In this document: positions 56,843 to 64,000 of the stretch, in pieces
Layout of the letters: the number at the start of each line of letters is the position of its first letter
Position numbering within the stretch: the first letter of the stretch is position 1
Source of the DNA: Diadophis punctatus similis
Taxonomy: Eukaryota > Chordata > Lepidosauria > Squamata > Dipsadidae
Direction: 5' to 3'
Assembly: GCA_023053685.1 (NCBI GenBank)
Contig: JALIGW010000002.1
Coordinates: 165,671,034 to 165,735,033, forward strand
Length of the DNA stretch: 64,000 bases
Translations under genes and position numbers: made by a program
The notes under the pieces: generated by a model
Seen by the model: only the letters and a program-made list of their open reading frames with translations
What the model was told of the DNA's origin: nothing
Database searches by the model: none

Positions 56843-57522
56843 CAGTGATGGCTAACCTTTTCCGGACCAAGTGCCCAAAGCGCAAGCACATGCCCGCAAA
56901 TGCGCACACATGCACCTGAACCCCCAAAATGCAATGCATGCGCAGCCCCGTGCATGTGCCCTGCCCCCCATGCATGCGTGCTTCCCCCGCCCATGTGCCC
57001 GTGCATGCACCCTGCTCCCCTGCGTGCGTACCCACGCGCACGCGCCCCGCACCCTGGGCATACGCAGAGACCCGATGACCAGCTGGCTGGCAGGAGCAGG
57101 GGTGAAATCCTCCCGGTTCGCTCTTACCTGTCGGTTGTCGCAGAGCCAATGGAGCCGGTGGCGGTCGCGGCACGGGGCTTCCCCCGCCTGCTTCCCCCGC
57201 CCGCCTGGATGCCGCCATTTGAGTTCTTTTGCCCTCTGCGCATGCAGAACGCTTTGCGCATGTGCAGAGGGCAAAAGAACTCAAATGGCGGCATCCAGGC
57301 GGGCGGGGGAAGCGGGCGGGGGTAGGCCCACGCTGCGACTGCCACCGGCTCCATCAGCTCTGCGACAACCGACAGGTAAGAACGAACCGGGAGGATTTCA
57401 CCCCTGGGTGGGAGGCACGTGCGCATGCACAATGGAGCTGAACTAGGGCGATGGCTCGCATGCCCACAGAGAGGGCACTGCATGCCACCTATGGCACGCG
57501 TGCCATAGGTTCGCCATCACGG
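56843..57522. mobile_element. hAT element (CAGTGATGGCTAACC...) hosting another hAT
   Basis: The ends are CAGTGATGGCTAACCTTTT and GGTTCGCCATCACGG. The flanks AAGTAGAG and AGGTAGAG match at seven of eight. The left interior is a run of ATGCGTGC/CATGTGCCC-like GC-rich repeats. The long frames here on both strands are non-coding. Confidence 0.82.
57097..57406. mobile_element. Inner foldback hAT element (CAGGGGTGAAAT...) (310 bp)
   Basis: The ends CAGGGGTGAAATCCTCCCGG and CCGGGAGGATTTCACCCCTG lead into a near-perfect palindrome around CTCTGCGCATGCAGAACGC. The flanks GGCAGGAG and GGTGGGAG match at six of eight. It is the same family as 46644. Confidence 0.85.
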
Positions 57523-57865
57523 AGGTAGAGCATTCCAGACTTGGACAAGTCTATTACAGAAATCATATTTTTTACAGTCAAGTTTAGAATGCGTTTAAAG
57601 CGGTTGTTTACGTGCGTATTATTGCGATTAAAATTAAAAAAGACATTTACAGGTAAAGCATTACTACGTATAATTTTGTATGAAGTACTTTGGGTAATGA
57701 AATGTCTTCAAGAAAACAAGCAAACTCAGAGAGCACCAAGGACCCCTCATTTCAATCCTGAACTACAAATATTCTTCTTTATTAAAAATTACTGATTTAA
57801 TGGAAGTTATATCAATGTTAACGAACAAGCACATGCACACAGAGAGGGAGAGAAACGCAGCCTTA

Positions 57866-58075
57866 TTCGACCTCACCCCATTCCTAAGAGGTCGGTAAGG
57901 GGCGTGCATAAGCGCATAATCGTGCCTACCGTTCCTGTCCTAATGTACAAATATATTCATACCTCTTTTACTCTTATTCATGCTTGTACTATTATATATA
58001 TATATTCAATCATGTTTTACTGTTTATACTTTGCTTATAATCATATATGCTTGACAAATAAACAAATACAAATAC
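57866..58075 (+). mobile_element. L3/CR1-group LINE 3' end (plus)
   Basis: CGACCTCACCCCATTCC, AAGAGGTCGGTAAGGGGCG and GACAAATAAACAAATAC are the complement of the tail order seen at 39801 and 45934. Confidence 0.78.
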
Positions 58076-58389
58076 AGCCATATAATCTAAGAGAGTTTAT
58101 TTTCAGGTTAATGTCTCTGTCTTCTGTACATGGCACCAGCCAGAGCATAGACAAACTCAAATAAACAGGGAAAGCTTGGAAGATGTGGGGAGACCTGGCC
58201 CAGAGAATCGACTTAATGGATAACGTCATCTGCAGATGAAAAATCGCCTCTACCCTTTCACAACTCCGAAAGTTTATTTCGAAAGTCACTCCCCACATAT
58301 CTTTTAAATTATATTCTTAAAACTCCCCTTTTAAAGTTTAATTTCCTTTCACCACCGCCAAACCCTTCCAACACATGGAGACAAGCGCC
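58076..58389. other. Upstream flank of the ERGIC1 promoter
   Basis: No repeat or exon is recognised. Composition shifts towards GC from about 58370. Confidence 0.5.
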
Positions 58390-58652
58390 CATTGAGCAGC
58401 TCTGCAAGCTGACCGCTGAGTCGCTTGCAAAGCACCAACCCTCGCTCTTCCCGCGCGCCCCTCGCCGGTCTCCTTTAACGCGGCGGCGGAAGCGTCGTGG
58501 CGCGCGGGTCCGCCGTCCAATGAGTTTGTGCAGCGCATCCTCCGGCTTGGCCGAGCTGGGTCCGTCACTTCCTGCCCTAGGAGCCGGCACGACTGAAGCC
58601 GAGATTTTGGCCAGAAGGGGGGCGGGGACGTTACGTTGCGTCTGCCACCAAC
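58390..58652 (+). promoter_or_regulatory. CpG-rich promoter and 5' UTR of ERGIC1
   Basis: CpG density rises sharply (for example GCGCGCCCCTCGCCGG and ACGCGGCGGCGGAAGCG), unlike neighbouring AT-rich DNA and without the palindrome of the GC-rich hAT elements. I see CCAAT at 58517-58521, an ETS-like CACTTCCTG at 58566-58574 and a GC box, GGGGCGGGG, at about 58619-58627. There is no TATA box, as usual for housekeeping promoters. The exact start site cannot be read. Confidence 0.75.
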
Positions 58653-58672
58653 ATGCCCTTTGATTTCAGGAG
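58653..58672 (+). CDS. ERGIC1: ERGIC1 first coding exon (20 nt)
   Basis: The ATG at 58653 (CCACCAACATGC, A at -3) starts M-P-F-D-F-R plus two bases of the next Arg codon. It then meets GTGAGT at 58673, a consensus splice donor. Vertebrate ERGIC1 begins MPFDFRRFDIYRK, and as I recall it the human first exon also ends at this point. ERGIC1 is a two-pass membrane protein cycling between ER and Golgi via the ER-Golgi intermediate compartment, related to the Erv41/Erv46 cargo receptors. The exon is short, but the CpG island, the start context, the peptide and the donor agree. The remaining exons lie beyond the window. Confidence 0.82.
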
Positions 58673-59197
58673 GTGAGTGCGGCGACCCCCGGAAAGGGGT
58701 GTGTGAGAGCGAGACCCAAATGAATGAAAGACTCCCCGGCGCCCGGGCAGCGTCCGGGAGACTCTCCTCTCATCACGCCCCTTCGATGCTGGGATCAAAA
58801 ACGGTGACCTTTCCCAGTGGTGGGTAGCCCCGATGCCCGGGATGAAGCGTGCTTCTCTGCACAGAGAGGACGTAAGAGGAAGGGGTGTGTGAGCGAGCCT
58901 AGTAAATTGATGGGGTTAGTAGGATCGAGCGGTGCCTATGGGAAGAAAAGAGGCACGTCGCGTGGGTGGCTAGCTGACCTTTTACCCCCGTGGTTTACCT
59001 TCCACCCGCAAATATGATGATGAAATGGGAGTAAGCAACACGTGGATTCAGGCGTGGATCTGGCTTGAAGAAAGAAACCTGTGATTTCCAGCGCGATTGC
59101 CAACCTGAAAGAAAACCAAAGGCATGACTAGAAGTATTAGAAATGGCCCATTTGTTTCCGAGTCTCTTCTCTTGAGTTTTATTCAAAGTTTTGGCTA

Positions 59198-59581
59198 CAG
59201 GTAGTCCCCGACTTACATCAGTTCGCTTAGTGACTGTTCAAAGTTAACAACGGCACTGAAAAACCTGACTTAGGACCATTTTTCACATTTATGACCATTG
59301 CAGCATCCCCGTGATTTACACGTGATTTACATTTGGATGCTCGACAACTTACGTTTATGACAATTGCAGTGTCCCGGAGTCATATGATTCCCCTTTTGCG
59401 ACCTTCTGACAAAGTCAATGGGAAAGCCAGATTCACTTAACAACTGGGTTATTAATTTAACAGCTGCAGTGATTCACTTAACTGTGGCAAGGAAAGTCAT
59501 AAAATGAGGCAAAACTCACTAAACAAATTTCTCACTTAGCAGCATAAATTTTGGGGTTAGTTGTATATTGAGAACTACCTG
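59198..59581. mobile_element. TA-flanked transposon, TACAGGTAGTCC family, copy 3 (384 bp)
   Basis: The ends are CAGGTAGTCCCCGACTTACA and GAGAACTACCTG, with TA at 59196-59197 and 59582-59583. TTAGTGACTGTTCAAAGTTA and ATTCACTTAACTGTGGCAAG match copy 1. Confidence 0.82.
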
Positions 59582-60475
59582 TATTTAGGATTTTGAAGGA
59601 TGTGTTATATTGACTATCAAGTGTCTTATTTCTATGCATTTCTGGCCAGGAATCATTTTAATTGGGTAAATCCGTATAAGCTTGCATCTAGAACGATATA
59701 GTTATGAGTTGAAAGGGAAAGCTGAATGAGCAAAAATAACCACCTCATAACTACAAGACATAACAGGATTTATTGGTATGCCATGCTAAGCTCTGATAAA
59801 TAAATTGAAGAGCTAACATGGTGTACTGGTTAAGAGTTAGATTAGCACTTTCCCTCCCAATTTCCTTTTGCTGCTATTTTTCATTTTCTTCTGATTCTGT
59901 GTCTTTCATTCCTGCCTCCCCCCATTTTGTTTGTCTTACCATTATTATTATTCGATTTTTATCACACTCTTATTTTATTGTGCTGTGATTCTTACGCTTT
60001 TTTTAAAAAATTGTCCTACTGTGGCCAATTTATTTTATTGTTACGATTTGATCAACAATACAGTCATAAAATATTCTCAGAGAGATCAATTAAAAATATT
60101 ATTGTATTGCAAATATGCAAGGGTACAGCTTATTACAGTAAATAACAATTTCTTCCCTGGTAAGTGGTAGAAATCTGAAATATTCTGTTTATTGTAGGAA
60201 AGTGAGCTGAATCACTGAGGTTCCCAGATGTTCTAATAGAAGTCTCTTTTTGGAGAGCAGCTTCTGATTGCTTCTCTCTGTGAGTCAAAATGTTCCACAA
60301 TCAAACCTGAAGCCTCAGTTGCCTTTCTATTATGATAGTGTATTTCCCAGAGTACTATATGTCATTTAATTTACTGTATGTTCATTTCATCCTGAAGGGG
60401 GGGAAACTCCTGAAATTGCCCTAAAAAGAAATTTGCTTTTATTATGTAATAATAGGTGCGTCTGTAGTATTGTGA

Positions 60476-60604
60476 GGTATGACATAACCAAACTCAGAAA
60501 TAGCAAGTTTGAAAGGACGGAGGGTGTGGTGGACCCAGAATGGTGGCATAAAAGGTGTGTAGAATTTAAACATAGTTCTAAACCTATTATTATATAATCT
60601 TATG
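60476..60604. repeat. Intronic duplicated block, copy A
   Basis: It starts GTATGACATAACCAAACTC and includes GGTGGCATAAAAGGTGTGTA. The same block is at 62248-62374 in the same orientation with about six differences. No terminal repeats or duplication are visible at its edges. Confidence 0.8.
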
Positions 60605-60926
60605 TTACTCTTCCTTGGGTGTGTGGGAAAAGGAAATCGGAGGGTTTTCTTAAATAATTTGTGCCTCCTGAAATAAAATGAAGTGAGGAAACACGCTACA
60701 AGATAAATAATTAATGAAAGGATATGATGACAGTGGTAGTTGATGCACTTGTAATTTAACAAAGAAATACGGTATAAAATATTTGAATCTTTGAATCCAA
60801 GTAGTAAAATTTACTTGGGAAGCTGTCAAAGTATATTACATGCCTTAAGGCCTTACAGATCTTACGATCTTCAGTATAAATATTTATGCAGAGTTGGTTG
60901 AGAAGAAAATGGTATATCTTTTAGAG

Positions 60927-61235
60927 CAGTGGTCCCCAACCCCCGGTCCGCGGCCCGGTACCGGTCCGCAGAACAAATGGTACCGGGCCGCCCTGCTACT
61001 GCTAATCACTAGAATCCAGAGAGTTAAAATGTTAAATTGAGTTATATTAATTTTGTTGTAACTGTATTTTATTTTGATGCCATGTTTAAATACAATTAAA
61101 TTAAAATTGTTTATATTTGAGATTGTTTTGATTTAATAATCAATGCGACGCCGCAAACCCCCCCCCCCCAGTGGGCTGCGGAAAAATTATCAAACGTTGA
61201 CCGGTCCACGGCAATAAAACGGTTGGGGACCACTG
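60927..61235. mobile_element. hAT element, CAGTGGTCCCCAACC type (309 bp)
   Basis: The ends are CAGTGGTCCCCAACCCCCGG and CGGTTGGGGACCACTG. The exact duplication TTTTAGAG is at 60919-60926 and 61236-61243. The middle is AT-rich. Confidence 0.92.
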
Positions 61236-61320
61236 TTTTAGAGCTCTGAAATTTTGCCCCGATTGAAAAAGATAATGATAAGCCACAATACTTTTATGCT
61301 GTTTAAATAGACTGTGTTAA

Positions 61321-61350
61321 TTTGAAAGTACGTAATACTGTACTTTCAAA
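61321..61350. repeat. Short hairpin
   Basis: TTTGAAAGTAC and GTACTTTCAAA are exact complements with an eight-base loop. Confidence 0.6.
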
Positions 61351-62247
61351 GATTACAGATATAGCTTCCTATAGATTTATTTTTTAATTTAATTTTGATA
61401 CCATTTTTATAGATTATAGACCTCTAATTCTGCTTTATAATCCATCACTGTCATTTGAATTTCCTCTTTCTTGAGGAACTCAAATGACAAACAAGAAAAT
61501 ACAGTTTCATCTAAATTCACCGGTATAATGAATATAGTGAAACCTTGATTTAGTGGACTTTGATATAATGAACTTTATTTGCCATAGAAGACCAAATATT
61601 TGTCATGGTATATGTAATTTGCATAATGGTATCATATGCAAATGGTGTATATCATTTGATAACATGTTTTAGTATTTAACATATTTTATGAAAAAAAGAA
61701 AAGGATGTTCCCTCTTCCAAGTTAGGCCATTAAATTAAGGTTAACTGTGATAATTTATGTGATAAGAATACTGTTATCTAGGAATATAAGAAATAGCCTT
61801 ATACATAGTTTGCCAGCCCACTGCAGCAAGTGACTTTTCAGAGCTTTAGACAATGTTGTCAAAGCATACCTGAAGAAGCCAGTGATAACATCTCGGATAT
61901 TGCTGACAGATTTCTGTTTTATAGTGAGCTGTTATGTAATATTATGGTAGCTCCTACTAATGGATAGGCTATTGCATTTTTTGCTACATTCTTTTCATGA
62001 ACTGCCCAATATGAAATATTTTCAATGTGCTGTTTGAAAACTCCCAACAGCAGTAACAAACTCAAAATTAATCATTCCAAGGGTGTAACTGCTTAATCCA
62101 AACCCACTTCATTTCCTGCAGGTGGGTTAATCTATATTCTCACCTACACTTGAATGTTGTTTTCAGCAATAGAAGAAAAACGATTAAAAACCACAGTCTT
62201 AGGGAGGGAAAAAAACCTTCCATCATTAATTAGTATAGTTTTTTGCA

Positions 62248-62374
62248 ATATGACATAACCAAACTCAGAAATAGCAAGTTTGAAAGGAGGGAGGGTGTGG
62301 TGGACACAGAATGGTGGCATAAAAGGTGTGTAGAATTTAAACATAGTTCTACACCTATTATTATATAATCTTAT
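62248..62374. repeat. Intronic duplicated block, copy B
   Basis: It starts ATATGACATAACCAAACTC and matches copy A to CTATTATTATATAATCTTAT. Both copies keep the same minus-strand open frame (VHHTL.PFKLAISEFGYVI), though this may only reflect their similarity. Confidence 0.8.
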
Positions 62375-64000
62375 ATATGTGCTTTTTCATATGGATTATT
62401 TGGAAGCAATGTCTTAAATTACTACAGAGCATACTGTATCACTGATCCTTTTTGTAACCTAGAATGATAAGAATTAGCATCTGTCTTTCTTTTAAAATCA
62501 ACTTTTTAAAATTAGTAGTAAAACCGTGAATTTTTAATATTCTTGTTCCCCTTCCAAAAAAAATCAGTCCTATTTTCCACGAGACAAAGAATGCACAAGT
62601 GGAACTGGATGTCCTTAAATCTATATAACAATAATTAATAGTGCAGATATAATCTTTACCTCGTTGTGCTTTAAAAGGTACTTAAGAGGTAGAGCAGTGT
62701 ATTGAGGACATGTGGGCATGTAGGCATAATGCCAAATGGCACAGCAAGTAACTTATCTTATCTGCCAAGTCAGGATCAGAAATTGCTTACAAATTTGAAC
62801 AATGACAAACTTTAAAATATTTATTAAGGTTATATTTATATAAAAACATTTAATTAAAGTAAATATAAACTAGACATATGTTTATGGCTACATATGCCAG
62901 AAGTAATACAAACTGTAAGCATGGACTAATTATGAAGACTTAGCCTCAGTTCTCTTACACACCCTTCATTTATTTTATTGATAGAGACATAAGCCAATAT
63001 TGCAGACATCATTAGAATAAATCCTGGAATTCTAGCAACAACAGAACATGAATTTTAAGTTCTTCATTGATAATATTATTGGCTTGCAGTTACTTTATCC
63101 CAAATGGAAAAATAAAATCTTGTCTACTGCCAGTTATTAGTAAAACACTTGATGGCATAGTCTGAGTGTGTGTCTGTACACTTTGTATACTTCCAAATGT
63201 GGATAGCAATTTCTAGTTTCAAGATTCTAGATTGCATAAGATAACCTGAGTATATTTCAGATAACAATGAGGCTTTGGTAACATACTAGCCAAAACATCC
63301 AGTACGATCCTTACCATCTGCAGAGAATGCTTCACATGGTACTATTTCAATTAAGGTTAGTAATCTAAAGTCCAGTTTCACTATCTTACTGGGGGGGAAA
63401 AACCCAGTGTATAAAAGCCACAGTTGATCAAAGCAATGATGGGTAGGAGAGGTCAATATGTGTAAATGATCACTGCATATGGAAAATGGCAACTTATAAT
63501 GTAACAGGAGTAAATGTAAAGAGCATGAATCAACAAATTGAAAGGAAAGTAGGCACTGTACATTGTATATTTCTGAAACTAAAGGGAAATAGATATTAAT
63601 GAAGATGACTTGATTAATTGAGTGTATTAAATCTGTTATAGCTGTCTACTCTGTTAGACTCTATGAAGTTTACAAAATCTGGAAACAAAAATGACACATA
63701 CACAGGGAGCCTTAGTATAAAACAATCAAAACAATATCTGAAACCATACAGATATGGTAAGAGTCTCACACATACCTCAATAAACTCATTAACTCCAGGC
63801 CTGGTAACTGCACCAGGTTTTAAACCCCAGGAGAGTAGAGTCACAGAATCAAGATGATGAATGTATGCAGGAAAATTAAACTATTAAGTGTATCAATGGA
63901 CTTAAATGGATGTCAGAAAGTATGAATTGTAGATGCACATGAAAGTCAAAATCCATTTGTGGGTGACAGTTCCATGTTGTGTTCCATTGAAACTTAATAA

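Larger units (their letters stand above)
56651..57693 (-). mobile_element. L3/CR1-group LINE fragment, split by a hAT element
   Basis: A (TTTA)n tail at 56651-56675 is followed by GACAGGGATGATAGGCACC. The piece resumes after the hAT at 57531 with GCATTCCAGACTTGGAC and GGTTGTTTACGTGCG, in the same order as 39801-40235. Confidence 0.75.
56551..57745. mobile_element. Penelope-like tails in inverted orientation, split by L3
   Basis: A minus-sense tail (TTCTTGCAGATGTTTCATT, AGGTAACATCATCAGTG) meets a plus-sense tail (GCACTGATGATGTTACC) at about 56632. The plus-sense tail is interrupted at 56650 and resumes at 57694 with TAATGAAATGTCTTCAAG and GCAAACTCAGAGAGCACC. Confidence 0.75.
58673..64000 (+). 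other. ERGIC1: ERGIC1 intron 1 (5' part)
   Basis: It starts GTGAGTGCGGCGACC. Beyond 59000 it is AT-rich, with one TA-flanked transposon, one hAT element and a duplicated block of about 127 bp. No acceptor site followed by FDIYRK-like coding is visible, so exon 2 is outside the window. 58680-59195, 59584-60475, 60605-60918, 61244-62247 and 62375-64000 hold nothing I recognise. Confidence 0.7.

Noticed and set aside
56817..57483. Cys/His-rich frames of up to 191 codons, zinc-finger-like at first sight
   Set aside because: They come from ATGCATGCGC-type repeats and a palindrome inside two nested hAT elements. Cys and His spacing follows the DNA repeat.
60442..60762. A 106-codon gene on the minus strand
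   Set aside because: Only the duplicated block is shared with 62144-62344. The rest of the frame differs and no domain is recognised.

Overview
This window looks like intergenic and first-intron DNA of a squamate reptile, most likely a snake. The evidence is the repeat mix: short palindromic hAT elements with exact 8-bp target duplications, tRNA-derived SINEs with (CTATTG)n or BovB-like tails, CR1/L2/L3, R4-like and L1 LINE pieces, a Penelope-like element, vertebrate Gypsy LTR elements, and long dinucleotide, (TAA)n and (TTTA)n microsatellites. There are no bacterial genes, operons or CRISPR arrays. Almost every open frame in the window is transposon coding sequence, a palindrome read in several frames, or a simple repeat.

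The only host gene I can support starts near the right end. A CpG-rich promoter (about 58390-58652, with CCAAT, ETS-like and GC boxes) leads into a 20-nt first coding exon at 58653-58672. It reads MPFDFR followed by a consensus splice donor, which matches the start of vertebrate ERGIC1 (a cargo-receptor-related membrane protein of the ER-Golgi intermediate compartment). The rest, 58673-64000, would be ERGIC1 intron 1, and everything to the left is upstream intergenic sequence.

Layout: 1-8663 holds mostly unrecognised AT-rich DNA with a few hAT elements, two SINEs and an L2 fragment. 8664-15028 is packed with GC-rich foldback hAT elements, including a hAT > SINE > TA-flanked element nest at 9329-11318. 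15034-19771 is a complete Gypsy LTR element with nearly identical LTRs but a broken pol. 20640-29818 has R4-like fragments, microsatellites, a nested hAT pair and two TA-flanked elements. 31913-34455 is an L1-derived insertion carrying only ORF1, framed by a 15-bp target duplication. 34471-47037 has many hAT elements, a CR1 piece with a new 22-bp tandem array, L3 and Gypsy fragments and a SINE/L3/hAT nest. 47038-51584 is nearly free of recognisable repeats. 51585-57745 holds a truncated L1, a Penelope-like element and a Penelope > L3 > hAT > hAT nest.

The strongest observations are: the exact nesting order that target duplications give at five places; the ORF1-only L1 derivative, which recalls mammalian HAL1; a Gypsy copy with young LTRs, several pol lesions and an apparent Asp-to-Asn change in the integrase catalytic triad; foldback elements that spread NRF1-like TGCGCATGCGCA motifs; and an unexplained, well-conserved duplication of about 127 bp in ERGIC1 intron 1. 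Family names come from recognition of sequence only. No database search was run.
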